From: Erysipelothrix anatis
GTDB lineage: Bacteria > Bacillota_I > Bacilli_A > Erysipelotrichales > Erysipelotrichaceae
DNA length: 64,000 bases
NCBI RefSeq assembly: GCF_009828745.1
Contig: NZ_WTSX01000006.1
Span: 1-64,000, forward strand
Reading direction: 5' to 3'
Shown here: positions 36,414 through 44,073 of the stretch, in pieces
Position numbering within the stretch: position 1 is the first letter of the stretch
How the letters are laid out: every line of letters begins with the position of its first letter
Notes under the pieces: generated by a model
The model's database searches: none
Told to the model about the DNA's origin: nothing
Seen by the model: the letters and a program-made list of their open reading frames with translations, nothing else
Made by a program: the position numbers and the translations under genes

Positions 36414-37109
36414 TTGAAGAGGCTAAAACTCGAGTCTTTAATGATGCAAGTATTGATGATGTTTCTTGTTTCGATATTAATATTTTTTATGACCACTTTG
36501 TTTGCTACAAAGTTGAGCTTTGAGTGGGGGATGTTGTGGTTTGGTATGGGTCTTGTACTCTTAACCATATTTATTCATAGTGCTGCATATACCAATAGTC
36601 ATTACAAAACACTATATATTGTGTGTTTTGTAGTCAATATGATTGGGACTGGATTATCTTTTGGAACATATTTTAATGTAGAATCTGTCATATTTCGTGG
36701 CTATTTAGTTCCATTAGTTGTTGTCGGAAGCTTTTTAATCGCTTATCTTTATACCTTGCTGTATCAACAACGTATAGGAATGACAATGACTCATGTTCGG
36801 GATTTATTTATAGTTTTGATTATCTTGGGTATGGTTGCAACGTTTGGTTTTTGGGTCGAAGGAAGCTATATTGATTTAGCGTTGATGGTTCTCTTTGCTG
36901 GAATTTATCTCTTGGCATACATCGCATTTCTGCACTTCTTATTGAAAAGCGGAGAAGTGTATCGACTCGCATCTTTTTACAGTTTCGGTATTTATATAAT
37001 TATTACGATTGTGGTGATTTCAATTCTACTTGAAGATGGTTTCGCTGTTGAAGCATTCTTCACGTCTGGGGATGGAAATACGACAAAACAAAATCAAAAC
37101 ATCAATTGA
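36414..37109 (+). CDS. Seven-span membrane protein of unknown function
   Basis: I do not recognise this 231-residue protein. About seven hydrophobic segments run through it, separated by very short loops, with a polar tail ending NTTKQNQNIN. No catalytic or transport motif is visible. The TTG at 36414 sits eight bases behind GAGGG; a GTG at 36405 overlaps that site and is less likely. It has its own promoter and is convergent with the LytTR operon, which occupies the other side of a leftward terminator. Confidence 0.7.
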   Translation: MKRLKLESLMMQVLMMFLVSILIFFMTTLFATKLSFEWGMLWFGMGLVLLTIFIHSAAYTNSHYKTLYIVCFVVNMIGTGLSFGTYFNVESVIFRGYLVPLVVVGSFLIAYLYTLLYQQRIGMTMTHVRDLFIVLIILGMVATFGFWVEGSYIDLALMVLFAGIYLLAYIAFLHFLLKSGEVYRLASFYSFGIYIIITIVVISILLEDGFAVEAFFTSGDGNTTKQNQNIN

Positions 37110-37185
37110 TTTTGACTGTTGATTCGTAAATATTATAAGAGACTGTATCCTGGATATTGTAATGGACATGGTTTTGAAACATTTC

Positions 37186-37217
37186 ATAAAAACAAAGCCA
37201 CCAAGTAGGTGGCTTTA
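37186..37217 (-). terminator. Terminator of the LytTR operon
   Basis: The stem aaagccacc/ggtggcttt (37194-37216) is followed on the leftward transcript by TGTTTTTA. Confidence 0.8.
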
Positions 37218-37218
37218 A

Positions 37219-37683
37219 CTATTTAATTGCAGACTGGTTTTGCGTGTTGGTTACAGTCATAAGAATACTTAAAATTACGAGGATGATAGGTAGTCCAATA
37301 AATAGCACAAACACTATAAATGGTACGATTCCGCCGGTTGTATAGTAAGAAATAGCAAATCTACCACGTGATAAAGCATGGAGCTCCAACAATTGCTGCG
37401 ACATTTGAGATAATGCATGAATAGCAAGAGTTGTGATGTACGCGTACATCAATAGTTGCGATGTTCGGGAGTTTCGTTGAATACGAATGGCTGAGAGCAA
37501 CATAATTATGAATAAATATAAGAAATAGACGATAACATAGGGCATCGAAGCTACACTGCGATGAAGGTATGTCCAAGATTCATCAGCGGCGTTAAATCCC
37601 ACACCCCATATCCCTAACATGTAAAGCGGAAAAATGAAAAGGGTGAGAACAATAATAATTATATCGAGATGTTTTTGTTTCAT
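37219..37683 (-). CDS. Four-span membrane protein, last gene of the LytTR operon
   Basis: A 154-residue membrane protein with four hydrophobic segments (about 8-27, 47-68, 79-95, 117-143) and a 20-residue outer loop containing Trp and aromatic residues. No motif is recognised. The start overlaps the preceding gene by four bases (ATGA) and has AAGGAGGTC upstream, so it is coupled to it. In streptococcal LytTR regulatory systems a small membrane protein inhibits the LytTR activator; that role is possible here but is inferred only from gene order and topology. Confidence 0.7.
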   Translation of the reverse strand: MKQKHLDIIIIVLTLFIFPLYMLGIWGVGFNAADESWTYLHRSVASMPYVIVYFLYLFIIMLLSAIRIQRNSRTSQLLMYAYITTLAIHALSQMSQQLLELHALSRGRFAISYYTTGGIVPFIVFVLFIGLPIILVILSILMTVTNTQNQSAIK

Positions 37684-38510
37684 GATTGACCTCCTTGATG
37701 AATCCAGCTTTGGTTGGCAGCATTGATACGGATCGAAAGTTGATCTTTTAGAGGAATCGTTAGTGTGATGCTTTGCTCTTGGTGAGCTGGAATGGTCACA
37801 TTTAGAGGTTCTAAAACCTCACGTGAAACCATGGTTGTGCCATCTGTGATTAGTATCGGATTAAAAGCTGAAAACGTTTGGGGTATTGATGTCGTGTTGG
37901 TTATTACGAATGTAATGTCTGTACTATCTGGTTTCTGAGCTACTGGTTTGATATCAATGAGCCAAGTGTTATCAACAAGATACAAATGTGTATTTGGAAC
38001 AGTGCTGACATTGGTATGGAAGTTGTAGGCGTTAAGCGCTGTTGTTGTTAAATATTTTAAATTAGGAGTTAAATAGCTATTTGCGTTAAATGATAGTGAT
38101 TTGATATTGTTGATGGTGATGCTACTAAAGTTAGCAGGTAACTCATCATTATAGTGATTTTCAAATGATCGGAATGCCTGTTCTTGGTCTAGAAAAATTT
38201 CATAGCCAAATCTGTTTACACATACGTCAATATCTTCCAAAACTGAAGGGTATGGATCACTGACACATTGTTGAGTGAGCGTTTGAGCAGCATTAATTGT
38301 ATTTGTGTAAACAATCAAAAATGCACCGAAGACAAATGTTGCAATTATTGTAACTGTGAAGCCTCCATGAGATAAGACGAAGCGGCGTCTTGGTGATTGT
38401 TTTAAAGCAGATCGGGCGTTGTAGGTTAGAGCTGAGCGTTGATATTGCCAAAAGATTAAAATAAGTCCGATGACGACCAACACTTTTAAATAAAGATTAG
38501 TAAGGTTCAT
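37680..38510 (-). CDS. Membrane protein with large extracellular domain, LytTR operon
   Basis: A 276-residue protein with two hydrophobic segments (about 6-22 and 46-68) and an outer domain of about 200 residues. The last 80 residues look like an Ig-like beta sandwich (DITFVITNTTSIPQTF, then VTIPAHQEQSITLTIPL). ATG 38510 has a perfect GGAGG eight bases upstream and lies ten bases after the LytTR gene, so longer upstream versions are rejected. It could be a sensor that binds a surface ligand and controls the regulator. The family is not recognised. Confidence 0.75.
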   Translation of the reverse strand: MNLTNLYLKVLVVIGLILIFWQYQRSALTYNARSALKQSPRRRFVLSHGGFTVTIIATFVFGAFLIVYTNTINAAQTLTQQCVSDPYPSVLEDIDVCVNRFGYEIFLDQEQAFRSFENHYNDELPANFSSITINNIKSLSFNANSYLTPNLKYLTTTALNAYNFHTNVSTVPNTHLYLVDNTWLIDIKPVAQKPDSTDITFVITNTTSIPQTFSAFNPILITDGTTMVSREVLEPLNVTIPAHQEQSITLTIPLKDQLSIRINAANQSWIHQGGQS

Positions 38511-38520
38511 ATAGGTCCTC

Positions 38521-38937
38521 CTAGATACCGATGTGTTCTTTGAACGCATGATAATAAGTTCGATTAACGTCATGCCATGAACCAGTAACTTTCACAGCAT
38601 ATTTCATATTCAATTTAACACGAATATCAGTGATATAATGTAAATTGATGACCGTGAATTTATTGATTCGTAAAAGGGGTAAGACTTCAAATGTTTTGAG
38701 CGGATCATGAGTATAAAAAGATTCCGTATCAGTCTCAACCAACAAACTAGATTCTTGGGTCGTAACGGTTCTGATTTCGTCGCTATTCAAATACTGTGTT
38801 GTATGGCCATTGGTTACTAAAAAACGTTGATTGTTTTCGTATAAAACATACTCACCATTCTCTGTCACAATTTCGGCATGTTTTAACGATTCAACAATAT
38901 TATCGGAAGCGATGCCACGTCCAAGTTGAATTTTCAT
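38521..38937 (-). CDS. LytTR-domain transcription regulator without receiver domain
   Basis: A 138-residue protein whose C-terminal 95 residues fit the LytTR DNA-binding domain. Visible are EIRTV, the middle LLRINKFTVINLHYI (equivalent to R-x-h-R/K-S-x-I-V-N-L) and the end TYYHAFKEHIGI. There is no phospho-receiver; the first 40 residues are a short separate segment. The ATG at 38937 is preceded by AGAGGTGA. It heads a three-gene leftward operon with two membrane proteins, the arrangement of LytTR regulatory systems in which membrane partners restrain the regulator. Confidence 0.85.
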   Translation of the reverse strand: MKIQLGRGIASDNIVESLKHAEIVTENGEYVLYENNQRFLVTNGHTTQYLNSDEIRTVTTQESSLLVETDTESFYTHDPLKTFEVLPLLRINKFTVINLHYITDIRVKLNMKYAVKVTGSWHDVNRTYYHAFKEHIGI

Positions 38938-38956
38938 AAGGTCACCTCTTACAGTT

Positions 38957-38985
38957 ATCATACTGAGTAAAAACATGAAATACAA
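38957..38985 (-). promoter_or_regulatory. Promoter of the LytTR operon
   Basis: On the leftward strand: -35 TTGTAT (38985-38980), a 17-base spacer and -10 TATGAT (38962-38957), 20 bases before the ATG. Confidence 0.65.
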
Positions 38986-38988
38986 TGT

Positions 38989-39004
38989 GTTACCCTTAAG
39001 TTAC
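38989..39004. promoter_or_regulatory. Direct repeat upstream of the LytTR promoter
   Basis: GTTAC occurs at 38989-38993 and 39000-39004, one helical turn (11 bases) apart, immediately upstream of the -35. LytTR proteins bind direct repeats, usually about 21 bases apart, so the one-turn spacing is atypical; autoregulation is a guess. Confidence 0.3.
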
Positions 39005-39079
39005 GTGAAATGCACGATATTCTACATAATATGCATTAATGAGTGCTTCAAAGGTCAATTAAGACCCACGTCAATATAT

Positions 39080-39108
39080 TTGCAAACAACGAAATAATAG
39101 TCTATAAT
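39080..39108 (+). promoter_or_regulatory. Promoter of the rimP-nusA-infB operon
   Basis: -35 TTGCAA (39080-39085), a 17-base spacer and a perfect -10 TATAAT (39103-39108). The transcript would begin near 39115 and carry the hairpin leader. Confidence 0.75.
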
Positions 39109-39126
39109 ATTAGTATACTTTGAAAC

Positions 39127-39167
39127 AAGGAGTGGTCACGCCACTCCTTATATATTGTCTTAAGGAG
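39127..39167 (+). promoter_or_regulatory. Switch-like leader with two exclusive hairpins at the rimP ribosome site
   Basis: Hairpin A pairs aaggagtgg (39127-39135) with ccactcctt (39141-39149), nine pairs. Hairpin B pairs ctcctta (39144-39150) with taaggag (39161-39167), seven pairs, and that arm is the rimP ribosome site. Both use the same anti-Shine-Dalgarno strand, so only one can form. Hairpin A frees the ribosome site; hairpin B hides it. A ligand or protein that tips the balance is inference. Confidence 0.55.
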
Positions 39168-39172
39168 CGATT

Positions 39173-39604
39173 ATGGAAAAGTATTTGGAAAAATTACAAC
39201 CAGTTGCGAATGAGATGGGCTTAAATATTATCGATATTGAGTATATCGGTAAGGACATTCTTGACATTAGCATTGCACGTCAAGACTTTGAATCCGTTGA
39301 TTTAAATATGTGCGCGGCGGCTGCACAAGCATTTGGTGAAGCAATAGATTTTGAAATCAGTTTGGATGTTGGTTCAGCAGGTGCTGAACGAATGATTGAA
39401 CCTGATGATTACAAAGATGTAGAAGGTCAGTATGTGTTCATTCAATTCAAGAACACATTTAAAGATGCTGAAAATGTGGAAGGTACTGTAGTCAGTGTTA
39501 GTGATGATGCTGTCGTTGTATCCTATCGCGTTAAAACAGCGCTTAAAGAAGTAACAATTGAACGTTTAAACATTAAATACCTGCGCCTTGCAGTTAAAGT
39601 ATAA
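39173..39604 (+). CDS. rimP: Ribosome maturation factor RimP
   Basis: RimP assists 30S subunit maturation. The 143 residues start with the family pattern of an N-terminal alpha/beta domain (EKLQPVANEMGLNIIDIEYIG). The segment DFEISLDVGSAGAERMI corresponds to the conserved hinge (usually YxLEVSSPGxxRPL; here the SPG is diverged). A C-terminal Sm-like barrel follows. First gene of the rimP-nusA-ylxR-ylxQ-infB-rbfA operon. The TAAGGAG ribosome site is at 39161-39167 and is part of the leader switch. Confidence 0.92.
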   Translation: MEKYLEKLQPVANEMGLNIIDIEYIGKDILDISIARQDFESVDLNMCAAAAQAFGEAIDFEISLDVGSAGAERMIEPDDYKDVEGQYVFIQFKNTFKDAENVEGTVVSVSDDAVVVSYRVKTALKEVTIERLNIKYLRLAVKV

Positions 39605-39618
39605 GGAGAAATTTTTAG

Positions 39619-41214
39619 ATGAACGTTAAAAATGTCATATTAGCGATGCAAGAAATTGAAAACAATCGCAATATTTCAAAAGAAGTAATTATTGAAGCGT
39701 TACAAGACTCATTAGTGAAAGCTTATCGCCGTCAAATAGGCGTTCCTGATGCGATTGTCGAAGTAATAATTGATCCCAATTCTGAAGAGATGCGTCTATT
39801 CCACAATTTCCTTGTGGTTGAAGAAGTTGAAGACGATGAATTGGAAAAAGGAATCCATGAACTCGAAGACAATAGTCAAGGTTTAAAAGTTGGAGATTGG
39901 TATAAAGAAGAACAACCAATCGTTGAATTAGGTCGTGCTGCAGCAACTCAAGCTAAGAACGTGATTAAACAAAAAATTCGTGAAGCTGAGAAACAAGCTG
40001 TGTATGACGAGTACATTGATCAACTTGGTGAAATGGTCATGGCAATGGTTGAAAGTGTTGAAGAAAAATTTGTTGTCGTCAACCTTGGAAAATCATTGGC
40101 GGTGATGCCACGTGCAGCACAAATCGAAGGGGAAATGTACCGTGAAGGACATACCCTAAAAGTTGTTATAACAGATGTAAACAAAGATACTAAAGGAGCT
40201 CAAATCTTAGTATCACGTGCAGATGCAATGCTTGTACGCCGTCTGTTTGAAAATGAAGTTCCTGAAATTTTTGATGGTCAGGTCGAAATCAAAGCGATTG
40301 CACGCGAAGCGGGCGAACGTACGAAGGTTGCTGTATATTCACACGATCCAGATATTGATCCTATTGGAGCATGTATTGGACCACGTGGACAACGTGTACA
40401 AGCAATTATCGAAGAGCTTAAAGGTGAAAAAATTGATATCTTTGAGTGGAGCGAAGACATGATTGAACTTGTTAAGAATGCATTGGCACCTGCGGAAATT
40501 ATTGCAGTTTTCCCAAATGAAGAGAACAAAGGTCTTGTCGTAATTGTCGATGATTCACAATTATCATTAGCAATTGGTAAGCGTGGTAAAAATGCCCGTC
40601 TTGCAGTTCGCTTAACAAAACAACGAATTGATATTAAATCAGTATCTGAAGCACAAAATGAAGGCGTTGACTACGTGTCATTAATGGCAGCTTACCAAGC
40701 AGAAATTAATGAAAAAATGGCTCCGAAAGTTGAAGAAACGGTCGAAGCGGTCGTTGAAATGGATACAATGGATGAAACTGAAGTAAGTACTGAAGAAGTT
40801 GTCGCTGAAACAGTAGCAACAGATGTACCAGCTGATGAAGTCATTGAAGAGACTGTAGAAGTTGAAGTGGCTCCTGAAGTTGTTGTTGAAGAAACATCGG
40901 AAGAAACAACAAAAATTGAACGTAAAGATATTTTCCGTCCTCGTACAGAGTATGTCTCCAAGTTTGAAGAATTGGCAAATACTTCACGCCAAGAAGAGCA
41001 ACAAGTCCGTCGTCGTAAACCACGTCGTGATAAAGATGAAGAAAAACCTGTTAATACAGCTGAGCTTCTCAAAGAAATGGAATATGAAATTGTTCCGGAG
41101 TATACAAAAGAAGAACTTGAAGAAATTAACCGTCAAAAAGAAGTTGAAGACAACTCATGGTATGAGGATGAAATCGACTTCGATGAATTTGACAACTATT
41201 ACGATCAAGAATAG
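39619..41214 (+). CDS. nusA: Transcription elongation/termination factor NusA with long acidic tail
   Basis: NusA binds RNA polymerase and controls pausing, termination and antitermination. The 531 residues have an N-terminal domain, an S1 domain (about 135-200) and two KH domains with DPIGACIGPRGQRV and SLAIGKRGKNARLAVRLT. A tail from about 375 to 531 is strongly acidic (VEETVEVEVAPEVVVEE; end DEIDFDEFDNYYDQE) apart from a basic patch RRRKPRRDK. Bacillus NusA stops near 370, so the tail is an added region. The ribosome site AAGGAG precedes ATG 39619. Confidence 0.96.
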   Translation: MNVKNVILAMQEIENNRNISKEVIIEALQDSLVKAYRRQIGVPDAIVEVIIDPNSEEMRLFHNFLVVEEVEDDELEKGIHELEDNSQGLKVGDWYKEEQPIVELGRAAATQAKNVIKQKIREAEKQAVYDEYIDQLGEMVMAMVESVEEKFVVVNLGKSLAVMPRAAQIEGEMYREGHTLKVVITDVNKDTKGAQILVSRADAMLVRRLFENEVPEIFDGQVEIKAIAREAGERTKVAVYSHDPDIDPIGACIGPRGQRVQAIIEELKGEKIDIFEWSEDMIELVKNALAPAEIIAVFPNEENKGLVVIVDDSQLSLAIGKRGKNARLAVRLTKQRIDIKSVSEAQNEGVDYVSLMAAYQAEINEKMAPKVEETVEAVVEMDTMDETEVSTEEVVAETVATDVPADEVIEETVEVEVAPEVVVEETSEETTKIERKDIFRPRTEYVSKFEELANTSRQEEQQVRRRKPRRDKDEEKPVNTAELLKEMEYEIVPEYTKEELEEINRQKEVEDNSWYEDEIDFDEFDNYYDQE

Positions 41215-41222
41215 GAATTATT

Positions 41223-41477
41223 ATGAAAATAATTCCAATGCGTAAATGTGTTGTAACACAAGAGCAATTTCCGAAAAAGGACCTTCTGCGAATCGTTTTG
41301 ACCCCAGAAGGAACCGTAGAAATTGATGAAACAGGCCGTAAAAATGGCCGAGGGGCGTACATTTCACGTAAACCTGAAACTGTTTCACTTGCAATGAAAA
41401 ATAGGGCACTTGACCGGGCTTTAAAAACCAAGGTCGACGATGCTATTTACGAAATGTTGGGTGAATATGTTAAATAA
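41223..41477 (+). CDS. ylxR: YlxR family protein (RNase P modulator RnpM)
   Basis: An 84-residue RNA-binding protein (N-terminus MRKCVVTQEQFPKKDLLRIV, then GRGAYISRKPE). The family has been described as a modulator of RNase P activity (RnpM). Conserved place between nusA and ylxQ. It starts eight bases after nusA, and its end overlaps ylxQ. Confidence 0.93.
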   Translation: MKIIPMRKCVVTQEQFPKKDLLRIVLTPEGTVEIDETGRKNGRGAYISRKPETVSLAMKNRALDRALKTKVDDAIYEMLGEYVK

Positions 41478-41766
41478 AGAAAAATTTCTAAACGGTCTCG
41501 GCCTATGTCGCCGTGCCGGTAAAATCGTAGCTGGTGACGAATTGTTGCCTGCAATTCAAAAACGCAACGTTAAGTTAGTTGTGCTAGCTGACAATGCATC
41601 TGAACGTACGAAGAAACAAATTATCGATAAAAGTAAAACGGCAAATGTTGATGTTGTCACGGGTATTTCAAAAGAAGAACTTTCGTGGGCCATAGGCATG
41701 GATAACCGTGTTGCAATCGGTATTTCAGACACAGGTTTGGTGAAGGTATTAAAAACGAACTTATAG
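41467..41766 (+). CDS. ylxQ: L7Ae-family RNA-binding protein YlxQ
   Basis: A 99-residue protein of the L7Ae/L30e/YbxF kink-turn-binding fold (LGLCRRAGKIVAGDE, then VKLVVLADNASERTKKQI). The ATG at 41467 overlaps ylxR by 11 bases; starts further upstream lie within ylxR and give no family match. Exact target RNA unknown. Conserved partner of ylxR in the nusA-infB operon. Confidence 0.93.
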   Translation: MLNKEKFLNGLGLCRRAGKIVAGDELLPAIQKRNVKLVVLADNASERTKKQIIDKSKTANVDVVTGISKEELSWAIGMDNRVAIGISDTGLVKVLKTNL

Positions 41767-41787
41767 AAAATAGAGGTGACTGTATAA

Positions 41788-43638
41788 GTGAGTAAGAGAA
41801 AACCAACGAGAAACAATCGTAACAATAAAGGTCGTGGCAAAAAACAAAGCCAGGACACATTTAAACCAAAAGATATCGTAGTAAAAGAGTTTGACTATAC
41901 AGAAGGAGTTTCTGTTAAAGATTTATCAGAACTTATCAACAAGAGTCCTGCTGATATTATCAAATTGCTTTTCATGATGGGTACAATGGTAACCATTAAT
42001 ACATCTCTTGATGATGATACTGTTGAACTTATTGCAATGGAGTACGATATGACTCCAACTAAAGTTGAAGCTGTCGATGCTTTAACACTTGAAGATACAA
42101 TCGAAGATGATCCTGCAATGTTGCAAGAACGTCCACCAATTGTAACAATCATGGGTCACGTAGACCATGGGAAAACGACAACTCTTGACACAATCCGTAA
42201 TGCTAAAGTTGTTGATGGTGAGTTTGGTGGTATCACGCAACATATTGGTGCTTACCAAATCGAACATAACGGTCGTAAAATTACATTCTTAGATACACCA
42301 GGTCACGAGGCCTTTACAGCAATGCGTGCTCGTGGTGCCAGTGTAACAGATATCGTAGTAGTAGTTGTTGCTGCAGATGATGGGGTTATGCCTCAAACAC
42401 GTGAAGCGGTTGACCATGCTAAAGCGGCGGGTGCACCACTTATTGTAGCAATCAATAAAATTGATAAACCAGAACAAAATATTGATCGTATTTACTCTGA
42501 GTTCACTGATTTAGGTGTTACACCTGAAGAGTGGGGTGGAGAAACAGTCTTTGCGAAAATTTCCGCGAAAACTGGAGAAGGAATCGATGACCTTCTTGAA
42601 ACAATTTTAGTTGCAACTGAACTTGAAGAATTAAGAGCGAATCCTAACCGTCTTGCATTCGGTAGCGTCATTGAGGCGAAACTTGATAAGAGTCGTGGGC
42701 CAGTCGCAACATTACTAATTCAAAAAGGAACACTTCGTCAAGGAGATCCGGTCGTTGTTGGTACAACATATGGTCGTGTCCGTAAAATGGTTGATAGCCG
42801 TGGACGTGAGCTTCAAGAAGCAGTTCCATCAATGCCAGTCGAAATTATTGGATTGAATGAAGTGCCAATTGCTGGAGATTTATTCCGAGCATTTAAAGAA
42901 GAAAAAGAATCACGTGCTGTTGCTCAAAAACGTAATAATGCACGTATTGAAAAAGATCGTAATCAATCAAGTGCACTGAGCCTTGATGATTTATCAGATC
43001 AAATTGAATCCGGCGATATTAAAGACATCAACGTAATTCTTAAAGCTGACGTACAAGGTTCTGCTGAAGCTGTTAAAGCTGCATTAGAACGTGTAGAAGT
43101 TGGAGATGGAAAAGAAGTTGCTGTTAAAGTTATTCGTTCCACTGTTGGTGGAATTACCGAAAGTGATATTATGCTTGCTTCGGCATCAAATGCTATTATC
43201 ATTGGATTTAACATTCGTCCAACTGCAGCAATCCGTAAAAAAGCGGATGATGAAGGTATTGAAATTCGACTTTACAACATTATCTATAAAGCTGTAGAAG
43301 ATATGGAACATGCCATGAAAGGAATGCTTGCACCTGTCTTTAAAGAAGTTATTCATGGTCAAGCAGAAGTTCGTGAGTTGTACCACGTATCTAAAGTCGG
43401 TACTATTGCTGGATGTATGGTTACAGACGGTAAAATGGTTAAAGAATCCGGAATTCGCCTCATGCGCGACGGTGTTGTTGTCTATGAAGGACGTATGGCA
43501 ACATTGAAACGATTCCAAAATGAAGCAAAAGAAGTTGCTGCTGGTTACGAGTGTGGTATCACAATCGAGAACTTTAATGATATCAAAATGGGAGACGTTA
43601 TCGAATCCTACGGTGAAGTTGAAGTAGAACAGAGGTAA
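41788..43638 (+). CDS. infB: Translation initiation factor IF-2
   Basis: The GTPase that brings initiator tRNA to the 30S subunit and joins the subunits. The 616 residues have a short basic N-terminus (KRKPTRNNRNNKGRGKK), the IF2-N domain and the G domain GHVDHGKTT (123-131), DTPGHE and NKID. The C-terminal domains include the fMet-tRNA-binding C2. The GTG start at 41788 has GAGGTGACT upstream. About 100 residues shorter than Bacillus IF-2, mostly from the variable N-terminal region. Confidence 0.97.
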   Translation: MSKRKPTRNNRNNKGRGKKQSQDTFKPKDIVVKEFDYTEGVSVKDLSELINKSPADIIKLLFMMGTMVTINTSLDDDTVELIAMEYDMTPTKVEAVDALTLEDTIEDDPAMLQERPPIVTIMGHVDHGKTTTLDTIRNAKVVDGEFGGITQHIGAYQIEHNGRKITFLDTPGHEAFTAMRARGASVTDIVVVVVAADDGVMPQTREAVDHAKAAGAPLIVAINKIDKPEQNIDRIYSEFTDLGVTPEEWGGETVFAKISAKTGEGIDDLLETILVATELEELRANPNRLAFGSVIEAKLDKSRGPVATLLIQKGTLRQGDPVVVGTTYGRVRKMVDSRGRELQEAVPSMPVEIIGLNEVPIAGDLFRAFKEEKESRAVAQKRNNARIEKDRNQSSALSLDDLSDQIESGDIKDINVILKADVQGSAEAVKAALERVEVGDGKEVAVKVIRSTVGGITESDIMLASASNAIIIGFNIRPTAAIRKKADDEGIEIRLYNIIYKAVEDMEHAMKGMLAPVFKEVIHGQAEVRELYHVSKVGTIAGCMVTDGKMVKESGIRLMRDGVVVYEGRMATLKRFQNEAKEVAAGYECGITIENFNDIKMGDVIESYGEVEVEQR

Positions 43639-43643
43639 TTACT

Positions 43644-43988
43644 ATGTCAGTTAAAAAAGAACGTATTGAATCAATTATTAAACGTGAACTTGCACCTTTA
43701 ATTGTAAATCGTCTAAACGATCCAAGCTTGTCGTTTGTAAGTATTACAGATGTTGAAGTAACAAATGATTTCTCATTTGCTACAATCTATGTCAGTTTCT
43801 TACAAGATAAAGATAAGAAAAAGGGAATGGAAGCATTACGTCGTGCGAAGGGAATCCTTCGCTCTGAAGTTGCAAAATCATTATCAATCCGTCGTACACC
43901 TGAGTTACTCTTTAAATTAGATGAATCAAGTGAACATGGAACACGAATTGATACAATCTTAGAATCACTTCGTAAAGACGAAGAATAA
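43644..43988 (+). CDS. rbfA: Ribosome-binding factor A
   Basis: RbfA binds the 30S subunit and matures the 16S 5' end. The 114 residues show the KH-like pattern (IKRELAPLIVNRLNDP, then VSITDVEVTNDFSFATIYVS) and the end ELLFKLDESSEHGTRID. It directly follows infB; a terminator then ends the operon. In many Firmicutes truB and ribF come next, but here they are 7 kb away. Confidence 0.97.
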   Translation: MSVKKERIESIIKRELAPLIVNRLNDPSLSFVSITDVEVTNDFSFATIYVSFLQDKDKKKGMEALRRAKGILRSEVAKSLSIRRTPELLFKLDESSEHGTRIDTILESLRKDEE

Positions 43989-43994
43989 GAATGA

Positions 43995-44027
43995 GGAACC
44001 GATCGAAAGATGGGTTCCTTTTTTTAG
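43995..44027 (+). terminator. Terminator after rbfA
   Basis: The stem aggaacc/ggttcct with a 12-base loop is followed by seven T. Confidence 0.85.
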
Positions 44028-44073
44028 TATCTTAATGATACAATCATAGTATATTTTGTAAAGGAATCTCACA

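Noticed and set aside
40692-41072. A 126-codon Ser/Thr-rich frame on the reverse strand
   Set aside because: It is the antisense shadow of the Glu/Thr/Val-rich tail of nusA; codon pattern and lack of a ribosome site argue against a gene.
43186-43518. Reverse-strand frame of 110 codons inside infB
   Set aside because: Fully inside a conserved gene; Phe/Asn/Cys-rich composition is that of a shadow frame.
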